Shown here: positions 29,801-41,141 of the stretch, one piece after another
Position numbering within the stretch: position 1 is the first letter of the stretch
Layout: every line of letters starts with the position of its first letter
Assembly (NCBI RefSeq): GCF_000327385.1
Contig: NW_008709259.1
Span: forward strand, 1,257,070 to 1,321,069
Length of the DNA stretch: 64,000 nt
Source of the DNA: Lottia gigantea
Taxonomy: Eukaryota > Mollusca > Gastropoda > Lottiidae
Direction: 5' to 3'
Notes under the pieces: generated by a model
Databases searched by the model: none
What the model saw: only the letters and a program-made list of their open reading frames with translations
Told to the model about the DNA's origin: nothing
Program-made: the position numbers and the translations under genes

Positions 29801-30797
29801 CAACTGAAACATTACCTGGTCTTATCTCTTTTGATGTTACTCGGAGGATGGGGAACCTTTTCCATCATTCAAAATCTTGGTCTTGATCCTTTCTGGTCAA
29901 TAACAAAGGCCAAGAGAAGATGTTTAAACCCAGATTGGATTCATCTAGACTCGAGCCTGTTCTTTTCCATCATCAGAGACGCTACGTCTTTAATAGGTTT
30001 GTTGAATCAGAAATTTATTTCGAACTATGTAAATGAAATCTAAGTGTTGGTCATAGGTCATAGTCGTAATTGAATGAACATTCTGTTACTTGAAACTACT
30101 TAAAATCAACATTATAGGACTGCATGTATGTTTTAGATGGGTTTCCTTATTTTTAGTGTCAATTTAAGCAAGGTGTTTCTATTCTTAATCATATCATCAT
30201 GTTCTTATTGCATAAAGTAAAGAGTTTTAATCAATCATTTATGTCCATGTATGTACAGTCTGTAAACAAAAAACGACTTTTTGACCTTTCTTGATCGGTC
30301 ACTCATTTGAATTCTGCTGGTAATTCTCTTCTAATTTAGCTAATTATGAATTAAGTATGGACATGTTAGACAAACTGGTATTTTCCCAAATCATTAGAAT
30401 ATCTCTACTTTCCGTTCATATACGTATTAGCATTTTCAATTTCATAAATCAAAATATGGGGAGCCATCTCAAAAGATGTTGACTCAATATTTTCATCACC
30501 TTTCTGGCATTTATTACACATATTAAAGGTATTGTACACGTACTTATGTTTTTATTTCCAGGTCTGGGACTTGGTATTACTTTTGCAAAGAAGAGCAATT
30601 CTGCTTCTCTGGGTGTGCAAGCAATACAACTCGCTACCTCACTTACATTGGCATTGGGATCAGAATGGATAGAGCTACCGAAAGACCCTGTTATGTTATT
30701 CTACGGTCTTTCAAGTGTCAAAATCATTTGTATATTTTTTGTTATTGTTTCAATTATTCCAAGAATATTTATGAATAATAATAAAAAGATTAAATAA
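26810..30797 (+). CDS. G6PC: glucose-6-phosphatase catalytic subunit (seven exons)
   Basis: Exons 26810-26869, 27605-27762, 28188-28291, 28814-28898, 29201-29319, 29766-29996, 30562-30797; phases agree throughout and give 330 aa (human G6PC1 has 357). The family protein is a multi-pass ER membrane phosphohydrolase with a lumenal active site that releases glucose from glucose-6-phosphate. The PAP2-type signature is complete: KWILHGERP (K-x6-RP), SPSGH, and [12 protein letters not shown] (SR-x5-H). The C-terminus is KKIK, a KKxx ER-retrieval signal like the KKSL of the human enzyme. An acceptor-like tttttcatag lies just before the ATG, so a non-coding 5' exon is likely. Intron 5 holds a decayed duplicate of exon 6, and intron 3 holds an unexplained open frame. 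Confidence 0.95.
28509..28715 (+). other. unidentified coding-like open frame inside G6Pase intron 3
   Basis: A 68-codon frame with protein-like composition (acidic and aromatic residues, no AT-rich low complexity). It is preceded by an acceptor-like catgtgtcacag just after its ATG and ends in a stop. It matches no part of G6Pase and cannot be spliced in-phase between exons 3 and 4 without ending the protein. It may be an exon fragment of another gene carried in by an insertion, an alternative terminal exon, or chance. I do not recognise the family. Confidence 0.3.
29570..29725 (+). pseudogene. decayed duplicate of G6Pase exon 6
   Basis: This is a second, degraded version of the first two thirds of exon 6 (aatatcaactgaaacattac, cttatctcttctggtgctac, ggaggatggggaacc, ggtcttgatcctttctg), 40 bp before the true exon. 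It has an in-frame TGA where the true exon has TGG and lacks the start of the exon. The same decayed unit exists in the left duplication unit, so it is older than the block duplication. Confidence 0.8.
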
Positions 30798-30913
30798 GTT
30801 AACCCATCGATTTAAAAAAAACGTTTGCCGCCATTAATAGGTTCACTGGTTGTTATAATCTCTCGTACAGAGTTGTCGTTCCTTGCAATCCCTTTGATTC
30901 ACTTTTTATTAAC

Positions 30914-32095
30914 TCGCCACTTAAAACGTCTAAATTAGTAGATTATTAATAGTGAGTAGATTTCAAATACTACTCAGTAGGGTGAACTGTTTTTAAACAC
31001 AACTCATCACTTAAAACGTCTAAATGAGTAGATTATTAATAGTGAGTAGATTTCAAACACTACTGAGTAGGATGAACTGTTTTTAACCATAACTCATCAC
31101 TTAAAACGTCTAAATTAGTAGATTATTAATAGTGAGTAGATTTCAAACACTACTGAGTAGGATGAACTGTTTTTAAACACAACTCATCACTTAAAACATC
31201 TAAATTAGTAGATTATTAATAGTGAGTAGATTTCAAACACTACTGAGTAGGATGAACTGTTTTTAAACACAACTCATCACTTAAAACATCTAAATTAGTA
31301 GATTATTAATAGTGAGTAGATTTCAAACACTACTGAGTAGGATGAACTGTTTTTAAACACAACTCATCACTTAAAACATCTAAATTAGTAGATTATTGAT
31401 AGTGAGTAGATTTCAAACACTACTCAGTAGGGTGAACTGCTTTTAACTACAACTCATCACTTAAAACGTCTAAATTAGTAGATTATTAATAGTAAGTAGA
31501 TTTCAAACACTACTCAGTAGGGTGAACTGTTTTTAAACATAGTTCATCACATAAATCACTTAAATTAGTAGATTATTGATGGTGAGTAGATTGCAAACAC
31601 TACTCAGTAGGGTGAACTGTTTTTAAACATAGTTCATCACATAAATCACTTAAATTAGTAAATTATTAATAGTGAGTAGATTTCAAATACTACTCAGTAG
31701 GGTGAACTGTTTTTAAACACAACTCATCACTTAAAATGCTTAAATGAGTAGATTATTGATAGTTAGTAGATTTCAAACACTACTCAGTAGGGTGAACTGT
31801 TTTTAAACATAGTTCATCACATAAATCACTTAAATTAGTAGATTATTGATGGTGAGTAGATTGCAAACACTACTCAGTAGGGTGAACTGTTTTTAAACAT
31901 AGTTCATCACATAAATCACTTAAATTAGTAGATTATTGATGGTGAGTAGATTGCAAACACTACTCAGTAGGGTGAACTGTTTTTAAACATAGTTCATCAC
32001 ATAAATCACTTAAATTAGTAGATTATTGATAGTGAGTAGATTGCAAACAATACTCATTAGATTAAACTGTTTTTAAACATGACTCAGCATTTAAA
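30914..32095. repeat. 90-bp satellite array 1 (about 13 units)
   Basis: The unit starts aactcatcacttaaaacgtc, then taaattagtagattattaat, agtgagtagatttcaaacac and tactgagtaggatgaactg plus an A-rich tail. The word aactcatcac recurs at 31091, 31181 and 31271, exactly 90 bp apart. Two subtypes cluster: units with actgagtaggatg at about 31050-31370, and units with agttcatcacataaatcact at about 31535-32030, which points to local homogenisation. Confidence 0.92.
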
Positions 32096-32099
32096 GTAG

Positions 32100-32640
32100 C
32101 ACTTTTGAAACAAACAAATCATAAAATATGGAAGTGCCTTGAATTACAAATATAAGTGTCTATCACTTACTATATAATAATATGTTATAATAGTATTCTT
32201 TTGCCTAGCAAATGTGTATAACATTATTTGTGGCCTCGGTCAGTGCTTCCCATAGGAGTTTATCTGAGCTTCCTCACTCCTTATTAATATTATTGTTATA
32301 AATTTGTCAGCATGGGTTTAAATGGTATTGAATATTGAACATAGACTTATAGATACAATTTCGTTTCATGAAAGTTTAATTTTATTTAATTTTTTTTTTT
32401 CTTAAAATATCTATCTTAAACGGCCTTTTATCTAGACTAATTCCGACTAATCCATCTCAAAGACTGAGGTGACAAGCAATATGTACTCAAGCATTAAAAG
32501 TGTTATTTAAGGGTTTTTTCCGAGCTGAATTTGCGCTAAAGGCTGTGCACAAATTTGGGAATGTGGACTCTGTCAATCATATAAGATTTGGATATCGATG
32601 GCGATATTCAATGTTGATGATGATAAGATACTAATTAATA
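32100..32640. other. gene-free stretch with an inverted echo of the next open frame
   Basis: Nothing coding is seen. At about 32537-32570 the plus strand reads aaaggctgtgcacaaattt, which reappears on the minus strand inside the open frame at 32653-32950 (around 32715-32735). Confidence 0.4.
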
Positions 32641-32652
32641 AATCAATTAAAT

Positions 32653-32960
32653 TCAGCTTACTAAAATTACCGTAGGTAAAAGAAAAATTGTATTGAATTC
32701 GTTGTCATTCTCTAATTTGTGCACAGCCTTTGACAAAAGTTTTGTAAGGTTTGTCTGACCCCATTCGAACAATTCGGAGAGTTCGGAATTCGCAGTTTTA
32801 TACCCACCAAATTGCCTTAAAGCCATGTGCTCCAGTCCTTGCCCGTTTAGAATATTGTTAAAAATCGGCCCTCCTGCTGTCTCGACTAAATTACACACAT
32901 ATTGTAGCCATTCTCCACAACCCCTATCTTGAGTGGAGCATTATAGTAGGACGTGCTAGG
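32653..32960 (-). other. unidentified coding-like frame, probable lone exon or gene fragment
   Basis: The minus-strand frame is open from at least 32943 through to 32653. It has protein-like composition (CGEWLQYVCNLVETAGGPIF near its start, then ELSELFEWGQTNLTKLLSKA further on) and a GTAATT donor-like site near 32671. I do not recognise a family. No flanking exon with a fitting phase was found, so it could be an exon of an unmapped gene, a pseudogene fragment, or part of an old transposon. Confidence 0.35.
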
Positions 32961-33880
32961 ACGTGATAGGACTGCCACTGTATGGATAACCGTCGCTCAA
33001 CATGTTTTTAAATCTCTTTTGCTTCATCCGATTCTCTGCAACCTATAGGCATAGTGGACAGTCATAGCATTACTAAGTAGGATTAAGCGCTTAAATTTCA
33101 AAGCCGTCGCTTGTAGTTTGAATCACACTGATTCAGTTATAAATAGTTATTTCATAGATCAAGAGAAGTTATTTTTCAACTTTTGGGTATCTACATTGCG
33201 TGGGTACTGAGTACACATTTCAATGAATTTGTATTTTTTTTTTTCGATCTTGACTGAAAAGACATTGCTTAAGCGTGACGGAAACATTTCTGCGACTTTG
33301 TGAGGTAATTTATAGGGAATTCCAATTAAAGTATTTAAAGGGATCATAATCTCTCGCGATGAATCAATTTCCAAGAATTCGTGGGAAGAGAAATTCCAAA
33401 TAAAGTATTTATAGATTGTCAATAGTAAAATATCTACGTATTTTATCGTGAATAATCTACTTTCGTTTTCAAAGATATATATTAAGATAACATTATCATC
33501 AGTCAGTCACTCTTTTCATGTTGTACACTAGAAGGTAAGACATTTTAATTTCATAATATTTCGTATATCAATTATAGACGTAATGACTCACCTGAGGATC
33601 TGGATTTCGATTCCACAATAAGTCGAACATTTTTTGGAGGATTTCTCGATTTTGGGGTCAACACTTCTCTGAAAAAACGCCTGGCGTTAGCCATGATTAT
33701 CCCGCTGTGATCGAGCTTATTTTGTACCATTCTCTCACGTATTTATTTTTTTATCTCTATCATAATAAAAATGCTGATTCTTTTTGCATTATTTGCCTAA
33801 AGTCTCATTTCATTTGCGTCAGGATATAAATTTGGCTAATAATAGATAAACACCTGTAATACCTTCTCGATTGCTTCATC
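32961..33880. other. gene-free stretch with short dispersed repeats
   Basis: Two short words here (gggaattccaattaaagtat at 33315 and attccaaataaagtatttat at 33393) recur after the second satellite array (about 38610 and 38805). At about 33605 a B-box-like cgattccac hints at an old SINE head, but no body follows. Confidence 0.4.
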
Positions 33881-33882
33881 TT

Positions 33883-33903
33883 AAAAGTGAAAGTAAAAGT
33901 AGA
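33883..33903 (+). promoter_or_regulatory. ISRE/IRF-like motif upstream of OAS gene A
   Basis: The sequence has three GAAA/AAAA-type half sites spaced as in interferon-stimulated response elements (aaaagtgaaagtaaaagtag). It lies about 90 bp before a GTAAGT donor at 33994 that probably ends a non-coding first exon. A similar motif lies upstream of OAS gene B. Vertebrate OAS genes are driven by such elements; use of this one is an inference. Confidence 0.4.
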
Positions 33904-34034
33904 CCTTCATTTTCCCCGAAGACGATAGTTTCGTCAAGAATGTCACGTCCGCGTGTTTTCATATCAATTATTGTATGTCAGTTGAACAAGAAGGTAAGTA
34001 AATTTGTACTAAATGTTTACATATCTTTGCTATA

Positions 34035-34320
34035 CATATACAACATGGACATTATAGATATACAACATGGACATTATAGATATACAACATGGACATTATA
34101 GATATACAACATGGACATTATATATATACAACATGAACTTTATAAATATATAACATAGACATTATAAATATATAACATGGACATTATAAATATATAACAT
34201 GGACATTATAAATATACAACATGAACATTACAATTATACAACATGAACATTACAATTATACAACATGAACATTATAATTATACAAAATGAATATTATAAA
34301 TATGCAACACGAACATAATT
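34035..34320. repeat. 22-bp tandem repeat in the 5' intron of OAS gene A
   Basis: About 13 copies of a 22-bp unit (atacaacatggacattatag plus at). Copies are perfect at the left and diverge to the right. OAS gene B lacks it. Confidence 0.9.
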
Positions 34321-34602
34321 TGATATGTGGACTCTCACGAGTATTAAAGTAGTCTTAGATTGACATCAGATGTTTTTGAAGTGTAAGCACACCTGACATT
34401 GAATTTATTTTAGTACAGCTTAAATTCAATAAAGATTTTGGACTCCTGAATTCAAGCCTATTATACAGTGATTTATTTCACTTTTAATGTCATGTTATGG
34501 GCATTTGGCAAGGATTAGACCACTTCATAATTTCCCAGGCTATTATTTTCAATATTTATTGCCGCTGTTAAAAACTCAACAATACTTTTTCAGATATAAA
34601 TA

Positions 34603-36845
34603 ATGGCGACTGGTGTACCTGGAATCCGCGTTGGTGAAACTTTGGAATCTTTTATAGATCGTCAGTTGCGTGCACCAGAGGCATACAGAGAAAGAATGAG
34701 TCAAGCCGTTGAAAGCATTGTTCGTCATCTGCAACATATGCCTAATTATAGTATCAAGGAGGTCGTTAAGGTATTCTCCCTTCTCATATTACTAAACGAT
34801 TCACGAATTGTGATGAGACATGAGAATCTATGAACCTGGAGGGTGTAATATTTTCCTGAAGATTCTTGTCAGATTTTGACTTGCTGAAATTGTTTACTAT
34901 CACCTAAGGATCAACCTATATTATGGAATATAAATATTAAAAAGCACGTAAAAATACTTGCTAGCAAACGCATAATATATAGAATTATTCTGACAATACA
35001 TTAAAAACAAATATTTGATGAGTTACTGTCCTTGTTATCGAAAAACGTTTGTAAACAGCAAACGGCGTTATTCTTGGTTTGGACAATTATTCATTATCAC
35101 TTAAAGAAAATACATGTCAAAAACATGTCAAGAAAAATTGTAATAGTAAATGTTGAATATTTCATACAGGTCATTGTTACTGTTCTACCAAATATTGTAT
35201 CACAGTGGGCGTATATTGCCTGGCAAGCTTTCTTTTAGTACAAATTAAATTACTGAAAAATTTGTTTTTTTTTTTCAATTTAATATTTTAGTCTGGATCA
35301 CTTGGTAAAGGAACAACGGTTGGTAATAATGCAGATGCTGATTTGGTGATATTTTTTAATGGCTATCAAACTATGGAAGAATTAATCGCTGCCAAGCCAA
35401 AAATCATATCTGATATTTCGACTTACATGAATAGATTTGATCGATCTGTGTTTAGTGCCTGTATTAAGTTACGAGAAAACGGATACTTAGGCCAGTATAA
35501 ATTAAAGCATATAGCAACGAACACCTTCGTGGAAGTAGATATTTTGCCTGCTTTAGATGTCGTCGCACTACGTAGGTTTTTACATTCCATGTTTGTTAAA
35601 ACTTAATATTTTGGTGAAAAAGTTTGAAAATCGGATATACAACGCTGATTCCTCCTTGTTTCGAAATTAGCGAAAACAAGGATTTTTAAACAATGTTAAC
35701 AAAATTTATAAATATATTTGTGCATTTTTTTAGAAATTATTGATACATTTAGCAATGTAGAAATCACAAGAGTTCAAAGAAATAATGGGTTATACATAGA
35801 ATGTAAAGCAAATATTTTATTGACGTATGTTTCGGGATGTCTTTTCCCTCTATTCATATGAAACTTCTAATAGTGGCTTCTTGTTTTAAAATTTTACCAG
35901 GCGGTTCTGTCGAAGGTGTCATAGAAGAGATGAGATATAAACCTCAAATAGTTAGAGGTCACTATTCTGTATGCTTCTGTAAAGAACAATTAAGATTAAT
36001 CAGAGCCAAACCAGCAAAGGTTAAAGACTTGATCAGACTGATGAAATATTGGAAAAATGTAAGTATTACTTATTTTAAAAAAGACTGATTTTACCCTATC
36101 TGGCAATTTTTATGTCTCGTGCAGTTTGATGCAAAACCTATTAATATCACTAGCGGATACTGCTTATCAATATTACATTGTATATTGGTCAACGTCGCAT
36201 TTTCAATGGGAAAAGCTGGTCCAAAATCTAATTTTGTCGTTTATTGATCGAAATGTATACAGCTTGGGAGACGATGATGCTGCATGCATAGATAGATATT
36301 TTCATTTTAAAGTTGATTCTCCATTGCCATTGTGTATCACGCAAGTTTGTGTACAGGTGGTCGAAACTAGCATAACTTTTAATTATTTAATCTAGAGTAA
36401 TAGCCTGCCAATAAGATCTTACTGTTGTGAAGTGGTATGTTTGTATGTTCATGATAAATTCCTTGGTCAGCAAACAAACTTTAACATGAAAGAAGGTTTC
36501 AATCGAGTGCTGAGATTTTTGATAGAAACTCAAACACTACATACTGTAATTGACCCTATGTATTATTACAACACAAGAGACTGGTAAGTAAAAGTAATTG
36601 CTTCATTATACAATGGAGCGCTCTATCGTTTATCGGAAATGCTAAAATAGTATCTAAAGTTCTTTCAAGGAATGATGAGACCAAAAGAGCCTTCAAACAT
36701 AGATGATATTGATCAATCTGTACGGAAATAAATGTCACTTATTTTCAAATGAAATTTTTTTTTCAGGTTTTCAGTATTTCCCACACTACAAGAGGCAGCC
36801 AGGATTCGTCAAGTAGCTAAACAAACAGTTGCAGCTTTAGGATAA
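34603..36845 (+). CDS. OAS: 2'-5'-oligoadenylate synthetase-like protein, copy A
   Basis: Coding exons 34603-34770, 35292-35571, 35901-36058, 36396-36583, 36767-36845; 290 aa, phases consistent. The family makes 2'-5'-linked oligoadenylates from ATP, in vertebrates after sensing dsRNA to switch on RNase L; invertebrate enzymes may not need dsRNA. Seen here: the P-loop-like GSLGKGTTVG (57-66), then ADADLVIF with two catalytic Asp. VEVDILPALD supplies the third. The OAS1-C-like stretch YSVCFCKEQL and KVKDLIRLMKYWK follows, then LPIRSYCCEV and a C-terminal helical segment. It is shorter than human OAS1 core at the C-terminus. The ATG lies 11 bp after a tttttcag acceptor, so a non-coding exon precedes it, probably ending at 33993. 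Gene B is its tandem paralogue. Confidence 0.93.
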
Positions 36846-37007
36846 GAAGATAAAATTATCATACTTTCTTACTTATTGATCTACGACATAAAGTAGCTAT
36901 AAAAGTAGAAAATGAAATGTGATTATTTCTCTAAAACCACATGTAGTTTAGAAGTAGTAATTACCACTGTGAATAATGAATTTTCTCTATCACTTTACAA
37001 ATATTCC

Positions 37008-37013
37008 AATAAA
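37008..37013 (+). promoter_or_regulatory. poly(A) signal of OAS gene A
   Basis: AATAAA about 160 bp after the stop codon; a second one is near 37239. Confidence 0.5.
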
Positions 37014-37539
37014 ACGTTTCCATTGTGTATTTTCCTTTATCTTAGTCAAACAATATGCACATCTGAATCTGATTTTGATATGATAGCAAAATATTTTTAT
37101 GTAGAAAGCATAATCTTAAATCTTAATATTGTGTTTGTGTTTATACTTTGAATCGTACCAAGTGCATAAATTTATTTGTTTCACTTAAGACAGACTTATA
37201 ACGTAGATATTATCGATAAATTTCTTTGTTGGACATTTCAATAAAACACGATGAAACTTTTAAGACTTTCAGCACTTGTACCAAGGATATCCCCTTTTAG
37301 AATGGAAAAAAAATTTAATGTCTCAAACTTGATATACAAGTGTATATATTCATCAGTTGCGCTTATCAGGTGCCGTAACTAAAGAATGGAATCTCTATAT
37401 CAGACGATATATCCATTAAACTAAATAATTATTGAAACACGCTTCGAAGTATGTTTCAAAATTACTTAATACTTAGTTTTATTGAATTATAGAGGGATTT
37501 GTTTTGTACATTTATGTCACCAGGTATGATCACTGAACA

Positions 37540-38338
37540 CGGTGAACTGTTTTTAAACACAGATCATCACTTAAAACGTCTAAATTAGTAGATTATTGAT
37601 AGTGAGTAGATTTCAAACATTACTTAGTAAGATGAACTGTTTTTAAACACAACTCATCACCTAAAACATTCTAATTAGTAGATTATTGATAGTGAGTAGA
37701 TTTCAAACACTACTCAGTAGGGTGAACCGTTTATAAACAAAACTCATCACTTAAAACACTTAAATTAGTAGATTATTGATAGTGAGTAGATTTCAAACAC
37801 TACTCAGTAGGATAAACTGTTTTTAAACACAACTCATCAATTAAAACACTTAAATTAGTAAATTATTGATAGTGAGTAGATTTCAAACACTACTCAGTAG
37901 GGTGAACTGTTTTTAAACACAACTCATCACTTAAAACATCTAAATTAGTAGATTATTAATAGTGAGTAGATTTCAAACACTACTCAGTAGGGTGAACTGT
38001 TTCTAAACACAACTCATCACTTAAAACACTTAAATTAGTAGATTATTAATAGTAAGTGGATTTAAACACTACTCAGTAGGGTGAACTGTTTTTAAACACA
38101 ACTCATCACTTAAAACATCTAAATTAGTAGATTATTGATAGTGAGTAGATTTCAAACACTACTCAGTAGGGTGAACTGTTTTTAAACACAACTCATCACT
38201 TAAAACATTCTAATTAGTAGATTATTGATAGTAAGTAGATTTCAAACACTACTCAGTAGAGTGAACTGTTTATAAACACAACTCATCACTTAAAACATCT
38301 AAATTAGTAGATTATTGATAGTGAGTAGATTTCAAACA
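37540..38338. repeat. 90-bp satellite array 2 (about 9 units)
   Basis: Same unit and orientation as the array at 30914-32095, placed on the other side of OAS gene A. Most units carry tactcagtagggtgaactg. One unit is 1-2 bp short near 38050. The array breaks off inside a unit at ttcaaacaat. Confidence 0.92.
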
Positions 38339-38419
38339 ATAAAGCTAGGTTATTGGTCGTGAAAGTTTATTAAATTCCGTTAAATTAACTACACTTGAAT
38401 AATTATTTCATTCGATGGG

Positions 38420-38835
38420 TTGCAATATTGAAATATTTTACAATCTCTTTACAAACGTAATTCGATAATTATACAATTTGTTTTCTCAAAATACATTGTA
38501 TTCACTGCATCAGTGACTGATCAATTAATAACTATTTTATAGGTCACGTTATTTTCAGACATTCTAGAATGAACTTAGCGTAAGCACTGGGTTATTTCCA
38601 AATATTAATGGGGAATTCCATTTGAAGTATTTACAGGTATATGTAATTGCATTGCATTTCGTTTTCGACAATATAAATTATATTCACTAAATTGTAATTA
38701 TTGACAGATCAATCAATAATTATTTAATAACTCACAATAAGTGGTTTTCGAACATTCTAGAATAAACTTGGCATAAATACTGGGTTATTTCCAAATATTA
38801 ATAGGGAATTCCATTTGAAGTATTTACAGCTATTA
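38420..38835. repeat. direct duplication with about 187-bp period
   Basis: The block ending gggttatttccaaatattaa, then ggaattccatttgaagtatt, occurs at about 38588-38635 and again at about 38780-38825. The preceding 140 bp are also alike (attctagaat-aactt). Confidence 0.65.
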
Positions 38836-38994
38836 TCGCGTGAAAAATCGATTTGACGCCTTTTTTGATGTCATGTTATTTATTTATTGCAATGTTTTAG
38901 AAATTTGGTTAGATCACCCAGGTAATACTGCACAAGTCACATAGTCACCTTTTCGATTTATAATTTTAAACAGTTCTGTCACGTGAAATAATTT

Positions 38995-39137
38995 ACATAC
39001 GCGGGCACACATGGCTTTGAAGGCTCAAATTTTGAGGGTAAGCTTTGAACACTATTACCAATTGACTTAGCTAAAATAATTCCCGTTTCTGAGACTAAGG
39101 TACCATTGGTCAAAAAAGCACTTCTGAGCCTTTAACG
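38995..39137 (-). mobile_element. partial TTAA-type MITE
   Basis: Shares gaaggctcaaattttga, gaacactattacca, gacttagctaaa and cccgtttctgagact with the reverse strand of the element at 51712-52040. The inner half is missing. Confidence 0.55.
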
Positions 39138-39139
39138 GA

Positions 39140-40650
39140 TTATCAGATTGCTTTTGGTGTCAATGGCAAGTACAATCTATGGCAAGTAAGTTGTAGTTAT
39201 TTGATTTTTTAATTTCGATTATTGATGATTACCAAACATTCATGGCTTGAATCTTGTGACCTTGCCATTTGCGTTTGGTGACCTTATGACCCGAATAAAA
39301 GTAATAGCCTGCTGCAAGATCTATCTCATTATATCTTCATTTTTGTTGTACGATGTTTACTCCCTGAGTTATATCTATTTGAAAATTGACAATTTTTATT
39401 TTTAAACAGTCCCGTCATGTACATAGTGCAAAATATTATAATATTCATTTGTACCATGCATGATGTCCTCTTTCCAATGATGTACAATATTTGATATTTC
39501 GATCAAATTCGCGGCTTATGAAATGCTAAATTCAAACAGACAATTGACTTCTAATTATATTATTCGTTTAAGCGATCTGCATAATATAAAAATGTAGCGA
39601 CTGATGTGAATTTAAAATATAGATTTCTTAAATGATGATGGAGTGGGCGAAGAGAGGTAACGGGGAGATATATGAAGAAGGGAAGAATAGGGCAGCGTTT
39701 GTAATGAAATCCAAAGAAGTTCTCATATTATATCAACAATTCTAATGTGCATCTATTTTAAGAACTTTTTTGTGTACTTTGCTAAAAGAACGAAAATGAT
39801 ATAGCTTTCTGTTGTGATTGTTTATTTTAACTTCAAGGACAATTATATTTTTGCGCAACCGGAAGTGACGTATTACATAACATGTAAAATAAATCATCTT
39901 ATTTCTGGACCGATTTACTCCGGACTTTATTATGTTCTATGTATCAAGACGTATCTATTGTGTCCCGAAAAATATTCAAAATTTATATTTTTTAAAGAAA
40001 AAAAATTTGCATGAAAAATTTCAAAATTTTCGAATCGGTCATGAATTATTGGATCGATCTGAAATTTACAGTGTATAGACAGAATGTCAAAACAAAACTA
40101 TAAAAATCATTTCCGGTTTGTGCGTGGGAACTTCCGGTGTCTCAAAATCACATTGGATGACCCTGTTTTCGGTTTAATTCAAAAATATTAGCTCAAATGA
40201 GAATTAGCCCAAGTGAGAATGAGCCCAAACGGATAGACAATATTACAAGGTTTTGAACATAAATAATGGGAATTGTAATAATTGCAATGAAGTTTTTTAT
40301 TTCGTTAATAAATCTAGGTTTTTCCCAATTTATCAAGATTTAAGAGTTTTAAGTTGTTGTTGTTTAATGGTAGGCTATTTTTAATCTCAGAAAATTATTT
40401 CTTTAACATTTCCCTTGGGCGAATATATGCCATTATTAAATTGATGTCGCTAAAACATAATAATTACGCCAGCATTGAAAAATAGCACGTTATGCCAAAC
40501 CAAGACAAAATATTGGGGTCTATAATGGATATTAACATATATTCAAGATATAAATGGTCAAGGCTTATTGGTATATATTATTGAAGTCAGACTTTGTCCC
40601 CGCCCATCGAATACCGCCCGTTGAATACCATAACTATTCGTCCTAAAATG
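39140..40650. other. gene-free stretch
   Basis: No supported coding exon. Short open frames only. Confidence 0.45.
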
Positions 40651-40658
40651 TTTCTTTG

Positions 40659-40680
40659 TGAAGTGAAGTGAAAGTAGACC
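40659..40680 (+). promoter_or_regulatory. ISRE/IRF-like motif upstream of OAS gene B
   Basis: Three GTGAA repeats (gtgaagtgaagtgaaagtag) followed by acct, as at gene A, where aaagtagacctt follows too. It lies 460 bp before the ATG. The shared aaagtagacct suggests common descent of the two promoters. Confidence 0.4.
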
Positions 40681-41141
40681 TGCATATTATTCTAGAATAC
40701 AACGCCCTCAGTTTTTCATGTAATGACATTTGACCTAGGTTATTAAGTAGGAAAGTCGATATTTCTACGGACTCAATGTTAGAGAGGCATAGTCATAATT
40801 GATTATTGAAAGGATTTATTTTACTAATTTTTAGTATTCTATAGAATGTGTGCTTGTTACATTAACTTTCCTACATAAACATGAGCTATTTCGACTCTCC
40901 GGAAGGAATGCCGCGATAACAGACCCAGACCTAGATCAGCATGCCCGGCCTCGCCAGTGAAATCTGTAGCAGTTTTTATTTTAGTGTAGCTCAACTTCAA
41001 TACAGCATTTGGACTCTGGACTAATATTTTATTATTGATAAAGAATTGTATCGGTTCATGATCTCTTATGTCTATGTCTCTCAATATTTGTCGAGCATTG
41101 AAAATCTAACAATATTCTTTTCTATTCCACAGATATAAATA

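Noticed and set aside
33590-33760. Possible SINE head with a B-box-like cgattcc
   Set aside because: No A box at the right spacing and no family body or tail.
35032-35238. Possible extra exon in OAS gene A intron 1
   Set aside because: The exon 1 to exon 2 join is in phase without it, and gene B has no counterpart.
36126-36395. Open frame between exons 3 and 4 of OAS gene A
   Set aside because: Exons 3 and 4 join in phase without it, and gene B lacks the sequence.
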